A stretch of 64,000 nt of DNA from Listeria monocytogenes (GTDB lineage: Bacteria; Bacillota; Bacilli; Lactobacillales; Listeriaceae): the NCBI RefSeq assembly GCF_013282665.1, contig NZ_CP054041.1, positions 2,214,001 through 2,278,000 of the forward strand. The letters are read 5' to 3'. A model generated the notes under the pieces. That model did no database searches and was not told where the DNA came from. It saw only the letters and a list, made by a program, of their open reading frames with translations. Positions 37,744 to 47,030 of the stretch are shown one piece after another. Within the stretch, counting starts at the first letter, position 1, and each line of letters opens with the position of its first letter. The translations under genes were made by a program, and so were the position numbers.

Positions 37744-39213
37744 ATGAAAATAATGAAACTTATTACTAGCTTACTTTTAGTTTTAACTGTTGCTTTTAGT
37801 ATCGGAAATTTTACTAACCCGCATCCTGTTGAAGCAGAGGTAACTTATACACTCACCAATCCAACACCAATCAATGAAATATTTCCAGATCCAAAGCTTG
37901 CAAAAGTGGTAGCTGATTGGATGAAACAACCATCCGTAACTAGCTCCGTTACTCAAAGCCAATTGAACAAGGTTGGAGCATTACATTTCACATCAGCAGG
38001 GGTACAAAGCCTTGAAGGCGTGCAGTATTTGAAGAACCTTACGCAATTATTTGGTTATGGAAATCAAGTAAGTGATTTAACGCCACTTAGTAATTTAACA
38101 CAATTAGAAACGCTTTATATACCCAAAAATCAAATAAGCGATTTAACTCCAATTGCGAATCTATCTACATTAACAACACTAGATGTTGAATTTAACAATG
38201 TACAAACAATCGACCAACTAAAGAACTTAACCAACCTAATAGAACTTAATATTAGTGCTAATCCAGTTTCAGATATTAGTGCAGTTAAAAACATGACTCA
38301 GTTAGAGTTTTTGACAATGCGAGATTGCAATGTAAGTGATTTGACACCCACCCAAAATTTATCCAATATGATGATGTTTTGGGCTGGTGGAAATCATATT
38401 ACGGATATTACACCACTTAAGAACATGTCGAATTTGCTCGGATTAAGTTTATTTGGAAATAATATAACAGATATTAGTGTGGTTGAAAATCTTACAAGCC
38501 TTGAAGATTTTGATATAAAAGCAAATCAGGTTAAAGATATTAGCAGTTTGGCAAAAATACCAAATTTGGAGACTTTGACACTCAGTTTTAACCATATTAT
38601 AGATATTTCCCCACTGAAAAGTTTGACTAACTTAACAAGGTTAGAACTCGACAATCAAACTCGAGTTTTAGATGCAGTCGAAGTGGATGATCCGTTGACA
38701 TTACCAGCACCAGTTACGGACGAAAATGGTAATAGGGCGAAACCAACAAAAGTTAATCATGCAGGTGTTTATGAGAATGGCGAGATTACCTGGTTAGGAC
38801 TGGAAAGTAATTATATTTTAAACTACGAGTATAATTTGCCAGTAACAATTGGCTCTTTAACAACCACGTATTCGGGTAAAATCACGCAGGCATTGTTGGA
38901 GAAACCTGTTAATCCAGTAGATCCAGTAGATCCAGTAGATCCAGTAGATCCAGTAGACCCAGTAGATCCAGTAGACCCAGTAGACCCAGTAAAACCTGTA
39001 GACCCAGTAAAACTAGTAGAGCCAACGAATCCAGTAGAATCAGTTCCTACTGAAAGCGAAGTTACTCCAATAAATTCGGCTATTTCTATTAATTCCGTGG
39101 CAACAGAAAATGCGAGTTTACCAAAAACAGGGGACCGAGGAATAACGGCTAGTTTTTTTGGAGGCATCATGCTAACAATAACTAGTGCGGTTCTTCTACG
39201 TAAACGAAAATAA
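37744..39213 (+). CDS. LPXTG-anchored internalin-like LRR protein
   Basis: 489 residues from ATG 37744 (AAGGAGGAT upstream). Signal peptide to about residue 31 (VEA), an N-terminal cap, then about seven to eight 22-residue leucine-rich repeats of the internalin form ([22 protein letters not shown]), an Ig-like inter-repeat domain (about 310-390), a PVDP repeat stretch (38908-39020) that would span the wall, and LPKTG followed by a TM helix and RKRK for sortase A anchoring. Such proteins bind host or surface ligands; its ligand is unknown. 37464-37743 before it holds no gene. Confidence 0.93.
   Translation: MKIMKLITSLLLVLTVAFSIGNFTNPHPVEAEVTYTLTNPTPINEIFPDPKLAKVVADWMKQPSVTSSVTQSQLNKVGALHFTSAGVQSLEGVQYLKNLTQLFGYGNQVSDLTPLSNLTQLETLYIPKNQISDLTPIANLSTLTTLDVEFNNVQTIDQLKNLTNLIELNISANPVSDISAVKNMTQLEFLTMRDCNVSDLTPTQNLSNMMMFWAGGNHITDITPLKNMSNLLGLSLFGNNITDISVVENLTSLEDFDIKANQVKDISSLAKIPNLETLTLSFNHIIDISPLKSLTNLTRLELDNQTRVLDAVEVDDPLTLPAPVTDENGNRAKPTKVNHAGVYENGEITWLGLESNYILNYEYNLPVTIGSLTTTYSGKITQALLEKPVNPVDPVDPVDPVDPVDPVDPVDPVDPVKPVDPVKLVEPTNPVESVPTESEVTPINSAISINSVATENASLPKTGDRGITASFFGGIMLTITSAVLLRKRK
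38908..39022 (+). repeat. PVDP tandem repeat inside the internalin gene
   Basis: Units of CCAGTAGATCCAGTAGAC-like 9- or 12-base steps code for repeated Pro-Val-Asp, drifting to PVKP, PVEP and PVES at the end. Near-identical units make the copy number prone to change. Confidence 0.85.
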
Positions 39214-39215
39214 TG

Positions 39216-39250
39216 AAAAGGAATTTGGCGATTAGTCAAATTCCTTTTTT
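39216..39250. terminator. Terminator after the internalin gene
   Basis: AAAAGGAATTTG pairs with CAAATTCCTTTT and is followed by a T tract; it can also serve the convergent NTF2-like gene. Confidence 0.85.
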
Positions 39251-39597
39251 TATACAATTTTAGTCCCTTGATGAAAAGTGAGTTTCCATGAATTATTTTC
39301 AAAAATCCAGATATTACTTCGCATTGTATAGCTATTTTCGCTTAGATTTTTGAGTTTATAATAAGAGAGGACTTTTGTTTCGTCTAAAATTTTTATGTCA
39401 TATTCTATGATTTCTAAACTACTATCACCAAGTGTTGTTAACGATTTGTAATAAGTATAATCCTTAACAACACCACTTTGCGTGATTTCAATGTAGGATT
39501 CGCTTAAAATATCGATAATCGCGGACATAGAGTGGCGATTTTCTAGTGATAAATGTATTTCGTCGAGTTTTTGGAAATTTTTTTTCGTTAAGTTCAT
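39250..39597 (-). CDS. NTF2-like/DUF4440 family protein
   Basis: 115 residues: an N-terminal helix pair ([12 protein letters not shown]), [15 protein letters not shown] strand region and the last block [20 protein letters not shown] typical of SnoaL/DUF4440 folds. No catalytic function known. AAGGAGGA precedes the ATG. Confidence 0.75.
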   Translation of the reverse strand: MNLTKKNFQKLDEIHLSLENRHSMSAIIDILSESYIEITQSGVVKDYTYYKSLTTLGDSSLEIIEYDIKILDETKVLSYYKLKNLSENSYTMRSNIWIFENNSWKLTFHQGTKIV

Positions 39598-39625
39598 TGT
39601 AAGTCCTCCTTCTTAAAGCGAATAA

Positions 39626-39659
39626 AAAAGGTTCACTTCATTTTGCAAGTGAACCTTTT
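39626..39659 (-). terminator. Terminator of clpP1
   Basis: AAAAGGTTCACTT pairs with AAGTGAACCTTTT around an 8-base loop, 4 bases after the clpP1 stop. Confidence 0.88.
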
Positions 39660-39663
39660 AGTA

Positions 39664-40236
39664 TTATTTTAAACTGTCTCGGTTTTCAATGATTTCATTT
39701 ACGATGCCGTAATCTTTCGCTTCCTTAACAGAAAGCCAGAAGTTACGATCTGTATCTTTAGAAATTTGTTCGTATGATTGACCGGTTGCTTCGGCGATTA
39801 AGCGGTTAATTCTTTCACGCATCCGAATAATTTCTTTTGCTTCGATTTCGATTTCGGTACTTTGACCTTGAACGCCGCCAGCAGGTTGGTGAATCATGTA
39901 GCGCGTATTTGGAAGGCTAAAGCGATTTTCTTTTTTAGCAGCTAAGTAAATCGTAATACCAGCGCTTGCAACCCAGCCAGTTCCAACGACTTTCACTGTT
40001 GGTTTAATAAATTTAATCATATCGTGAATCGTATCGCCAGCTTCGACGTGTCCGCCTTGGCTATTAATAAAAATGGTAATAGGATCATTACTAATAGATT
40101 CCAAAAGTAACAGCTGCTTAGAAACGTCTTCGGCTAACTCCTGATTGATCTCCCCGTAAATTAACACCGTGCGTGTATCGATCAATTTTTGGGTAAGGAT
40201 GTTGGTGATATTTTCATTATTTTTATTCTCTGCCAT
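39664..40236 (-). CDS. clpP1: ClpP1, second Clp protease subunit
   Basis: 190 residues of the ClpP family. The Ser nucleophile lies in GWVASAG near residue 96, the His in YMIHQPAGG near 121, but the third triad residue, Asp in ordinary ClpP, is replaced by Asn in DTDRNFWLS near 170. In L. monocytogenes ClpP1 has this Asn triad and is active mainly in mixed ClpP1/ClpP2 rings; the identity here is by that match. No chaperone gene is near. AAGGAGGAA precedes the ATG. Confidence 0.92.
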   Translation of the reverse strand: MAENKNNENITNILTQKLIDTRTVLIYGEINQELAEDVSKQLLLLESISNDPITIFINSQGGHVEAGDTIHDMIKFIKPTVKVVGTGWVASAGITIYLAAKKENRFSLPNTRYMIHQPAGGVQGQSTEIEIEAKEIIRMRERINRLIAEATGQSYEQISKDTDRNFWLSVKEAKDYGIVNEIIENRDSLK

Positions 40237-40323
40237 GAAAAATTCCTCCTTAAAAAGCCTTCGTTTATTTGTAATACAGGTATCTTATCATAATGGTCGA
40301 AAATGGTCAAACATTTTGAATGC

Positions 40324-40355
40324 AAAAAGAAAACGCTTTAGGACGGCGTTTTCTT
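40324..40355 (-). terminator. Terminator after the VOC gene
   Basis: GAAAACGC pairs with GCGTTTTC, flanked by A and T runs, 7 bases past the VOC stop. Confidence 0.75.
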
Positions 40356-40362
40356 CTCGTTT

Positions 40363-40770
40363 TTATACAAATGCGAGTTGCCAAGTAATGCCATATTTAT
40401 CCGTGACCCAAGCCACTTTTCGAAGCGCTTCTACTGCTTCTGGTCCCATCATAACCGTGCCTTCTTTCGCCAGTTTTTCAAAAAGGGTGTCGAATTCATC
40501 TTCCGTATCTGCAAAATAAAGGGTTGTTGTGGCCCAGCTAAAGTCAGGGGAGGCATTGTTTGTCATATCCATAATCATGAACGAAGCACCTTTCATTTCA
40601 AAAGTAGCATTTAGTACTTTGCCGATATCGCCACCTTGCTCTGGTTTCGTGAAGTAAGTGAGGCCGACTTTTTTTGCATCTGGAAAAGTGTTTAAATAAA
40701 AGTTAAACGCTTCCTCGCCATTACCATTAAAAGTAAAAAATGTGGAGATTTGTTTCGCTTGATTAAACAT
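40363..40770 (-). CDS. VOC superfamily protein (PhnB-like)
   Basis: 135 residues. FTFNGNGEEAFNFYLNTFP near 12 and a long loop to WATTTLYFADTEDEFDTLF near 73 and DKYGITWQLAF at the end mark the PhnB/3-demethylubiquinone methyltransferase-like glyoxalase fold. Function unknown. AAGGAGG precedes the ATG. Confidence 0.87.
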   Translation of the reverse strand: MFNQAKQISTFFTFNGNGEEAFNFYLNTFPDAKKVGLTYFTKPEQGGDIGKVLNATFEMKGASFMIMDMTNNASPDFSWATTTLYFADTEDEFDTLFEKLAKEGTVMMGPEAVEALRKVAWVTDKYGITWQLAFV

Positions 40771-40861
40771 TTATTTTACCTCCTTTTGAATTATTTTAAC
40801 TATACCCGAAAAATATTTCAATTATGTGTTAAAATGAAGAAAAATGTGCGGAGGTTTGCTG

Positions 40862-41341
40862 ATGAAATACCCGATAATGCTTGATATTACAGGGAGAAAG
40901 GTTGTCATAATCGGAGGCGGGAAAGTAGCGCTTCGGAAAATTATGGGCTTGCTGGACGCGGGTGCAGATATTTTGGTAGTTGGACTAAAGATTTTGCCAG
41001 AGATTAAGGCGCTGGATGTGCAGATAATGGAAGAAGCTTATCGCTCGGAACATCTTAAATCGGCATTTATGATATTTATTTGCACAGATAACTTGGAAGT
41101 AAATCAACTCGTTTTACGCGACCGGACGCCTGGACAGCTCGTGAATGATACAACTAACCAAGCTAATTCCGATTTTTTCAATATGGCAACAGTGACGAAA
41201 AATGAGCTGACTGTTGGTATCTCAACAGGCGGAAACAACCCGGGATACGCGAAGAAAGTGAAGCGTGAAGTGAGCGAGCTAGTGGACAATTTAGAAACGG
41301 AAGAAATCGGAAGTCGTAATAAAAATGATAAAACCTGCTAA
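40862..41341 (+). CDS. Precorrin-2 dehydrogenase-like (siroheme) protein
   Basis: 159 residues from ATG 40862, since GGAGG lies just before it; the upstream ATG at 40844 contains no such site. YPIMLDITGRKVVIIGGGKVA with the GxGxxA NAD loop, then ISTGGNNPGYAKKVKREV near 120, give the Met8/CysG N-terminal dehydrogenase. It is shorter than SirC/YlnF types. It could oxidise precorrin-2 or serve siroheme synthesis; location next to B12 genes may be functional. Confidence 0.82.
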   Translation: MKYPIMLDITGRKVVIIGGGKVALRKIMGLLDAGADILVVGLKILPEIKALDVQIMEEAYRSEHLKSAFMIFICTDNLEVNQLVLRDRTPGQLVNDTTNQANSDFFNMATVTKNELTVGISTGGNNPGYAKKVKREVSELVDNLETEEIGSRNKNDKTC

Positions 41342-41358
41342 TTTTAGTAGGTTTTTTA
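41330..41358 (+). terminator. Terminator before the pdu region
   Basis: AAACCTGCTA pairs with TAGTAGGTTT (one G-T pair), followed by a T tract. Confidence 0.8.
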
Positions 41359-41411
41359 TTCTATTATATTGCTCTCTTTTAGGCTGCAAAATTTTACTAT
41401 AGATTTTGGAA

Positions 41412-41439
41412 TGTAAACGCTCTATCATTGAAGTATACT
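41412..41439 (+). promoter_or_regulatory. Candidate cre site and promoter of pduS
   Basis: TGTAAACGCTCTAT (41412-41425) fits the catabolite-responsive element TGWAAnCGnTnWCA at 12 of 14 positions and lies just before a -10-like TATACT at 41434-41439. The main pdu operon also has TATACTGA before pduA. CcpA repression on glucose is inference. Confidence 0.35.
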
Positions 41440-41468
41440 GAAAAACTATTAAGAGGGTGTTGAGCCAA

Positions 41469-42824
41469 ATGTCCATTTTAGAAAAGATTAAAGATGCTGG
41501 CGTTGTTGGTTGTGGTGGAGCGGGCTTTCCGACCCATGCCAAATTTAGCGGTGAAGTGGAATACTTAATTATCAATGCGGCAGAATGTGAGCCGTTATTA
41601 AAAACCGATCATTTTGTTATGAGAAACCATGCAGTAGAAACGATTAAAGCAATTGAAATGGTTAAAAGCCAAGTCGGAGCAGAATTTGCTGTTATTGCGA
41701 CAAAACGATATTACACAGAGGAAATTGCGGCTTTGCGGTCAGCAATTTCAGAACTAGATGCAAGCGTTACTATTCATGAGATGGATAATGTCTATCCGAC
41801 TGGTGATGAGCAAGTCATGGTGTTTGAAGTGACTGGGCGAGTAGTACCACCAAGCGGCATTCCATTAATGGTTGGTTGTATTGTATCGAATGTTTCAACG
41901 ATGTGGAATGTTTTTCATGCAATTCAAGATGACGCACCAGTTGTTCGCAAGCAGCTAACAGTTACAGGCGCAGTAGGCGAGCCAAAACTTTTAGATGTAC
42001 CAGTTGGAACGCCATTTGAAGTATGTTTAGCAGCAGCAGGTGGAACCACTTTAAACGAGTATTTATTCTTAGACGGTGGGCCAATGATGGGTAAATTAAA
42101 TGACCAATCAACAATCGCCGACAAAGTAGTAACGAAAACAACTTCTGGTTTGATTGTGGCAGAGGATACAGGCTACTTGCATAAGCTTCATTACCAAACA
42201 GTGGAGCAAATTTTCAATGAAACAAAATCAGCTTGTATTCAGTGCTCGCTTTGCTCTGATTTATGCCCGAGACAACAATTAGGTCATGATATTCACCCCC
42301 ACAAAGTCATGCGCCATTTCGCGGTTGCAGAAGTTATAACAGACATCAAGCCGGATCCAATTTGGGAAGAAGCAATGATTTGTTGTGAATGTGGTATTTG
42401 TGAGGTAATCGCTTGTCCGATGGGGCTTTCCCCGCGCCAAGTAAATATTCACGTCAAAAAAGAACTTTTAAAACAAGGTGTACGTTATCAAACGGATAAG
42501 AAAGAATTCACACCAGACCCGATGCGTGAATATAAATCGATTGCACCCAAAAATATTTTGATTAAAATGGGCTTACAGCAATATGCTGATGTTCATTTAG
42601 AAAAAATGCATTATTTAGAAGTGGATGAAGTATTTATCCCAACAAAAATGCATATTGGTGCACCGTCTATTCCAGTTGTGAGTGAGGGAGACATCGTGAA
42701 AAAAGGTGACTTAATTGCGAAAATTCCGGATGCTGCTCTTGGAGCCAATATCCATGCAAGTATTGATGGTCAAATTGTTCGTATAACTGAAGAACAAGTT
42801 CATATTAAGAAGGTGATGTCATGA
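41469..42824 (+). CDS. pduS: PduS, RnfC-like flavin/Fe-S cobalamin reductase
   Basis: 451 residues from ATG 41469. An N-terminal RnfC-like FMN/NADH domain with GCGGAGFPTHAKF, then two ferredoxin clusters, CIQCSLCSDLCPR near 256 and CCECGICEVIACP near 307, and a C-terminal barrel. It reduces cob(III)alamin so that PduO can re-adenosylate it inside the microcompartment. First gene of the pduSTUV-cbl/cob unit. Confidence 0.9.
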   Translation: MSILEKIKDAGVVGCGGAGFPTHAKFSGEVEYLIINAAECEPLLKTDHFVMRNHAVETIKAIEMVKSQVGAEFAVIATKRYYTEEIAALRSAISELDASVTIHEMDNVYPTGDEQVMVFEVTGRVVPPSGIPLMVGCIVSNVSTMWNVFHAIQDDAPVVRKQLTVTGAVGEPKLLDVPVGTPFEVCLAAAGGTTLNEYLFLDGGPMMGKLNDQSTIADKVVTKTTSGLIVAEDTGYLHKLHYQTVEQIFNETKSACIQCSLCSDLCPRQQLGHDIHPHKVMRHFAVAEVITDIKPDPIWEEAMICCECGICEVIACPMGLSPRQVNIHVKKELLKQGVRYQTDKKEFTPDPMREYKSIAPKNILIKMGLQQYADVHLEKMHYLEVDEVFIPTKMHIGAPSIPVVSEGDIVKKGDLIAKIPDAALGANIHASIDGQIVRITEEQVHIKKVMS

Positions 42825-43375
42825 AAATGGATACGTTAGGATTTCTGGAATTAAATAGTATTTCGAAAGGCATTGAGGCAGTTGATACGATGTTAAAAGC
42901 GGCCAATTCCGAATTAATTTATGCAAAAGCAAGTTGTCCAGGGAAGTATTATATTTTAATCGCTGGGACAGTGGACTCAGTGGCACAATCCATCGAAGCA
43001 GGAACAAAAATTGGTGCGGCGAATATCGTTGGTAACCTAGTGATTCCACGTGTGTCAGACCAAGTAATCAAAGCGATTAACAAAACAGAAGTTCCAGACG
43101 AAATGAATGCAGTAGGCGTTATGGAATATTATTCTTGCTCTGGTTCGATTATTGCGGCCGATGCTGCGGTAAAAGCGGCCGATGTGCAGTTACTAGATAT
43201 TCGTTTGGCAACGGGGATTGCTGGTAAATCGTTTGTCGTTTTAACTGGTGACACAGCAGCTTGTGAAGCAGCAGTGGAAGCAGGCCTTGCAGCAGCGAAA
43301 GAAGAAGCACTTTTAATTAATAAAGTAGTTATTCCAAGACCGCGTAAAGAAGTCTTCGAGAGTTTGATTTATTAA
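42821..43375 (+). CDS. pduT: PduT, Fe-S tandem BMC shell protein
   Basis: 184 residues with two fused BMC domains (LELNSISKGIEAVD at the start, VGVMEYYSCSGSIIAADAAV near 100). Cys39 in KASCPGKY sits where the Salmonella shell trimer holds its central [4Fe-4S] cluster. Pairs with PduS for electron passage through the shell. Overlaps pduS by 4 bp. Confidence 0.93.
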   Translation: MKMDTLGFLELNSISKGIEAVDTMLKAANSELIYAKASCPGKYYILIAGTVDSVAQSIEAGTKIGAANIVGNLVIPRVSDQVIKAINKTEVPDEMNAVGVMEYYSCSGSIIAADAAVKAADVQLLDIRLATGIAGKSFVVLTGDTAACEAAVEAGLAAAKEEALLINKVVIPRPRKEVFESLIY

Positions 43376-43376
43376 A

Positions 43377-43393
43377 AAGATAACAATATATTG
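43377..43393 (+). promoter_or_regulatory. Shared 17-base element, copy 1 (upstream of pduU)
   Basis: AAGATAACAATATATTG recurs exactly at 48342-48358 before pduA. This copy carries a perfect palindrome ACAATATATTGT. It could be a binding site for the AraC-type activator PocR or another regulator. It starts 2 bases after the pduT stop. Confidence 0.5.
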
Positions 43394-43410
43394 TCATAGA
43401 GTTTTGGGAG

Positions 43411-43443
43411 AAGGCGTGCACTGACTGAGGTTGCGCGCCTTTT
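43411..43443 (+). terminator. Hairpin between pduT and pduU
   Basis: AAGGCGTGCA pairs with TGCGCGCCTT (one G-T pair) with an 11-base loop, followed by only two more T residues. Terminator or attenuator. Confidence 0.6.
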
Positions 43444-43522
43444 GAACAAGCTGACAAAATAGTGGCGCCTAAATATGATAGGATTATTTTGAGATAGTTT
43501 GTCTAGATGAGGAGTGGGAAAA

Positions 43523-43873
43523 ATGGGTTTTGATGATAATAAAGAACGTGTAATACAAGAATATGTACCAGGTAAACAGGTGACGCTTGCGCATTTAATC
43601 GCCAATCCGAACCGTGATATTTATACGAAATTAGGACTAGAAGACGGCGCAAGTGCAATTGGGATTTTAACTATTACGCCAAGTGAAGCTTCCATTATTG
43701 CAAGTGATATCGCGACTAAATCCGGCGATGTACGAATTGGCTTTATTGACCGTTTTAGTGGTTCGGTTGTACTAACAGGCGATGTTTCTTCTGTTGAATC
43801 AGCTTTACAACAAGTAGTTTTTTCATTAAACGAAATTTTGGACTTCTCGATTCCAAAAATTACTAGGAGCTGA
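43523..43873 (+). CDS. pduU: PduU, circularly permuted BMC shell protein
   Basis: 116 residues from ATG 43523 (GAGGAGTGG upstream). An N-terminal segment [20 protein letters not shown] forms the beta-barrel cap of PduU/EutS hexamers, followed by the permuted BMC fold with [19 protein letters not shown]. Minor shell part, thought to bind PduV. Confidence 0.92.
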   Translation: MGFDDNKERVIQEYVPGKQVTLAHLIANPNRDIYTKLGLEDGASAIGILTITPSEASIIASDIATKSGDVRIGFIDRFSGSVVLTGDVSSVESALQQVVFSLNEILDFSIPKITRS

Positions 43874-43878
43874 GTTGC

Positions 43879-44310
43879 TTGAAGAAAATGATGGTAATGG
43901 GCTCGGTTGGATGTGGTAAAACAACCCTGTGCCAAAAATTGCATGGTTATGATATTTTATATAAAAAAACACAAGCTGTGGAGTATTTTCAAGAAATGAT
44001 TGATACTCCTGGTGAGTTTGTGCAGCATAGACAACTTTACAGTGCGCTCACAGTGACCGCAGCAGATGCGTCAGTGATCGCAATTTTACAAAGTGTGACA
44101 GAGAAAAAGCAGACGTTTTCACCAATGTTTGCCAGCATTTTTGCTAAACCGGTTATTGGGATTGTTACAAAAGTGGATTTGGCGGAATCGGACAAAGACA
44201 TGGAACGAGCAGAACGAGAGTTACGCATGGCTGGCGCGAAGCATATATTTTATATATCCTCGGTGGAAGAAACTGGAATAGAAGAACTGCGCGCATATTT
44301 GGAAGATTAA
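43879..44310 (+). CDS. pduV: PduV, small P-loop GTPase-like protein
   Basis: 143 residues from TTG 43879 (TAGGAG upstream; ATG 43888 is possible). Walker A GSVGCGKTTL near 11, ending VTKVDLAES near 96 as a GTPase TKxD motif. Ras-like fold of the EutP/PduV family, found on the microcompartment surface and linked to its placement in the cell. Confidence 0.9.
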   Translation: MKKMMVMGSVGCGKTTLCQKLHGYDILYKKTQAVEYFQEMIDTPGEFVQHRQLYSALTVTAADASVIAILQSVTEKKQTFSPMFASIFAKPVIGIVTKVDLAESDKDMERAERELRMAGAKHIFYISSVEETGIEELRAYLED

Positions 44311-44334
44311 TTTTAACTAAGTGGAGGTTTTTTT

Positions 44335-45084
44335 ATGCCTCAAGTGAGGGATTTATCTGTAATTGATGTGCCAGGAGGTTGTATTTTAACAAGCTGTGAT
44401 ATTAGTGCTGGCTTTGGCGAAAAAGCGCATGATGGCTTAATGGTTGCCCCAGAAGTGACAGCTCGTTTGACTTTGAGAGTGGCTTTAATGGAAATGATTG
44501 CTTCTGGTGCAGAGGTTGTAGCTGTTAGTGATGTTGTCGGAGCGGAAATGGAGCCCACTGGCAGACGTGTTATAGCTGGATTAAAGGATGAACTTATTAA
44601 AGCAAATTTAAGCCATATTGAATTAAATGGCAGTACAGAAGAAAATATGAAAGTAACCCAGACTAGCGTAGGGGTTCTCGTAACTGGTTTTGCGACTAAA
44701 GCTGCACTTAAGCTGATAAATGTGCATGAAGCTGCGGTCTTATTTGCGTTTGGCGAACCCTTTGTAGGTCCAGAAGTCCTGCAAAAAATGACGGAAATGC
44801 CAGATTATCGTTTAGTGAAGAAGTTGGCCGCACATAGCTCGGTGCTTGAAGTAGTACCAGTTGGTTCGAAAGGAATGGCTTATGAGGCAAATCTTTTAGC
44901 GCGATTAAATGATGGCGTTTTTTCCGCGATGGATACTTTTAGCGAAGAAATCATGAACAAAACTGCGGGACCAGCATCGGTTATTTTGGCAGCAGTAAAA
45001 GCAAATAGTGTAACCGTTTTTGAACGGGAATTTTTAGGTGCTAAACGTATAGGGGAGTTTCGTAGGAATGAGGAATGGACATGA
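44335..45084 (+). CDS. cblS: Alpha-ribazole kinase CblS (PurM/AIR synthase-like)
   Basis: 249 residues of the AIR synthase/HypE/ThiL superfamily: VPGGCILTSCDISAGFGEK near 13, SGAEVVAVSDVVGAEMEP near 56 and VPVGSKGMAYEANLL near 181. In Listeria, which lacks CobT, alpha-ribazole taken up by CblT is phosphorylated by CblS for lower-ligand assembly, and a gene of this type lies between pduV and cobU. Assignment rests on family plus context. Overlaps cobU's start by 4 bp. Confidence 0.72.
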   Translation: MPQVRDLSVIDVPGGCILTSCDISAGFGEKAHDGLMVAPEVTARLTLRVALMEMIASGAEVVAVSDVVGAEMEPTGRRVIAGLKDELIKANLSHIELNGSTEENMKVTQTSVGVLVTGFATKAALKLINVHEAAVLFAFGEPFVGPEVLQKMTEMPDYRLVKKLAAHSSVLEVVPVGSKGMAYEANLLARLNDGVFSAMDTFSEEIMNKTAGPASVILAAVKANSVTVFEREFLGAKRIGEFRRNEEWT

Positions 45085-45638
45085 GTGAAATGATGCTTGT
45101 TACTGGTGGAGCTAGGAGCGGAAAGAGTAATTTTGCTGAAAAAGAGGCGGCTAAGTATAATCGTGTTTTATACGTGGCGACTGGCATTGCGTATGAGAAC
45201 GATACGGAGTTTCAAGCTAGAATCCAAAAACATCAAGCAACTCGTCCAGCAAATTGGGATACATTCGAAAGTTTTCAAGCTATCGCTAATTATTTGAATC
45301 AGCATGCGAATCAATATGAGCTAATTATGCTTGATTGTGTGACGATGTTAGTGACTAATTTATTTTTCACTATGCTTGGTGAGCGTGAATTGACTAATGA
45401 AGTTGCAGATGAAGTCGAAGCGGAAATTCAGTCGGAAGTGGCTGCCATTTTAACTGCTGGAAGAAATTCTTCTGCTAAACTTATTTTTGTGACGAATGAA
45501 ATTGGGCTTGGTGTCGTACCTGAAAATAAACTCACGCGTGTTTTTAGAGATATTATTGGTCGAGTAAATCAGCAAATTGCGGCTCAAGTAGAAGAAGTTT
45601 ATTTTGTCGTAAGCGGCATTCCGAAAAGGTGGAAGTAA
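45081..45638 (+). CDS. cobU: Adenosylcobinamide kinase/GTP transferase
   Basis: 186 residues from ATG 45081, with AGGA 6 bases upstream; an earlier ATG at 45075 overlaps that site. [14 protein letters not shown] near 6 is the P-loop, [14 protein letters not shown] near 52 the CobU block with the GMP-carrying His, and [17 protein letters not shown] [12 protein letters not shown] near 140. Phosphorylates adenosylcobinamide and forms its GDP derivative. Confidence 0.93.
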   Translation: MSEMMLVTGGARSGKSNFAEKEAAKYNRVLYVATGIAYENDTEFQARIQKHQATRPANWDTFESFQAIANYLNQHANQYELIMLDCVTMLVTNLFFTMLGERELTNEVADEVEAEIQSEVAAILTAGRNSSAKLIFVTNEIGLGVVPENKLTRVFRDIIGRVNQQIAAQVEEVYFVVSGIPKRWK

Positions 45639-45639
45639 T

Positions 45640-46386
45640 ATGAAAACATTGATTTTATTAATTCAATTTTTTACGCGAATTCCACTACCTATCCAAATAA
45701 ATATGGATGAAATTAACTTGAAAAAAGGGAGTGCTTTGCTACCATTTGTCGGGGTGATTATTGGTGCTTGGAATTGGCTCATTTTTACTTTGGTGGCGCT
45801 TGTTATGCCTTTGCCGGTTGCGATTATTGCAGGACTTTTTGCAGAAATTATCATTACTGGCGGTTTTCATGTTGATGCACTGGCGGATACGGCGGACGGG
45901 CTTTTTTCTTCTCGTAAAAGAGAGCGGATGCTGGAAATCATGAAGGATAGTCGTGTAGGCGCGAACGGCGTGATTGCGATTTGCTTTTATTTTCTTTTTT
46001 ATGGTGCTTTATTCTTATCTGTTCCTGATACGCAACAAATTGGTTGGTTATTTTTCGTTTTACCGATTGTTGCTAAAGGCGTGACAATGTTGCTTTTTGC
46101 AAAAATGACCTACGCGGGATCAAAAGAAGGGTTAGGGGCGATTTTTCTAGGAGTTCCTTGGTGGCCAATTGTGATTGCACAAGTGATTGTGTTGGTTGTT
46201 TTAGGGATGTTTTTCTCTTATATTGGCGTCATTGCTTATGCTGGCGTGATTCTGTTTGCGATTATTTACCGGGCATTTGTTTATAAACGGATTGGTGGTA
46301 TGAATGGGGACACACTTGGTGCTGGTGGACAAATGGGGCAACTTATGTGTTTATTTTGTTTAGTGCTACTTTGGGGGTTGATGTAA
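45640..46386 (+). CDS. cobS: Adenosylcobinamide-GDP ribazoletransferase
   Basis: 248 residues, five to seven TM helices. [10 protein letters not shown] at the start, [14 protein letters not shown] near 79 and [11 protein letters not shown] near 105 are CobS signatures. Joins adenosylcobinamide-GDP and alpha-ribazole(-phosphate) in the membrane. Starts 1 base after cobU. Confidence 0.94.
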   Translation: MKTLILLIQFFTRIPLPIQINMDEINLKKGSALLPFVGVIIGAWNWLIFTLVALVMPLPVAIIAGLFAEIIITGGFHVDALADTADGLFSSRKRERMLEIMKDSRVGANGVIAICFYFLFYGALFLSVPDTQQIGWLFFVLPIVAKGVTMLLFAKMTYAGSKEGLGAIFLGVPWWPIVIAQVIVLVVLGMFFSYIGVIAYAGVILFAIIYRAFVYKRIGGMNGDTLGAGGQMGQLMCLFCLVLLWGLM

Positions 46387-46962
46387 GTGCAACTTATTTT
46401 TGTGCGACACGGGGAAACGGACTGGAATGTAGCGAAAAAATATTGTGGTCAGTTAGATGTTGCGTTAAATGAAAATGGCGTTCGACAAATGGAGCAACTC
46501 CGCGAAAAGCTGGGGAGTTACTCGGTCGATTTAGTTGTTACGAGTGATCTTACTCGTGTGAAACAATCAGCAAATATTTTAAGTAATGCAAAGGTGCTGC
46601 GCTTTTCTGCGTTAAATGAAATGGATTTCGGTGATTTTGAAGGGTATACGTATCAAGAAATTAGCGCTAAGTTTCCAGATGCTTGGAACGAATACTGTAA
46701 TCACTGGCAAACGGCACTATTTCCAAATGGGGAAAGTTTTCCGATATTTTATGAACGAGTGGTTGCGGTATTGGAAGCAGAAATGGAAAAATGGCAGCAA
46801 CTTGATACGGTGTTGCTCGTAGGTCATCTTGGTGTTTTACGAGTCATTGCGCTTTTTTTACAAAAACAAACTATAGCACAATATTGGGATATCGATTTTA
46901 AGCAAGGATGTTATTCGCTCTGGGACAATGAATCTCAACGTTTTCTTATTTCTAATCAATAG
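46387..46962 (+). CDS. cobC: Alpha-ribazole phosphatase
   Basis: 191 residues from GTG 46387, directly after the cobS stop. Histidine phosphatase: LIFVRHGETDWN at the start and LLVGHLGVLRVI near 140 with the second catalytic His. Removes the 5' phosphate in the last step of nucleotide loop assembly. Confidence 0.9.
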   Translation: MQLIFVRHGETDWNVAKKYCGQLDVALNENGVRQMEQLREKLGSYSVDLVVTSDLTRVKQSANILSNAKVLRFSALNEMDFGDFEGYTYQEISAKFPDAWNEYCNHWQTALFPNGESFPIFYERVVAVLEAEMEKWQQLDTVLLVGHLGVLRVIALFLQKQTIAQYWDIDFKQGCYSLWDNESQRFLISNQ

Positions 46963-47030
46963 TAGATTTTTGTTGTTTCTGTTGAAACCGCTTTTTTTAT
47001 AAATACTTTGTGGTAAGATGTAGGTAGTTA

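Noticed and set aside
38908..39022. Short tandem repeats as a possible CRISPR
   Set aside because: Units are contiguous 9-12-mers without spacers and are coding.
38823..39302. 159-codon minus-strand frame with STGSTG-like repeats
   Set aside because: It is the antisense image of the PVDP repeat and sorting region of the internalin; no ribosome site and not collagen-like by design.
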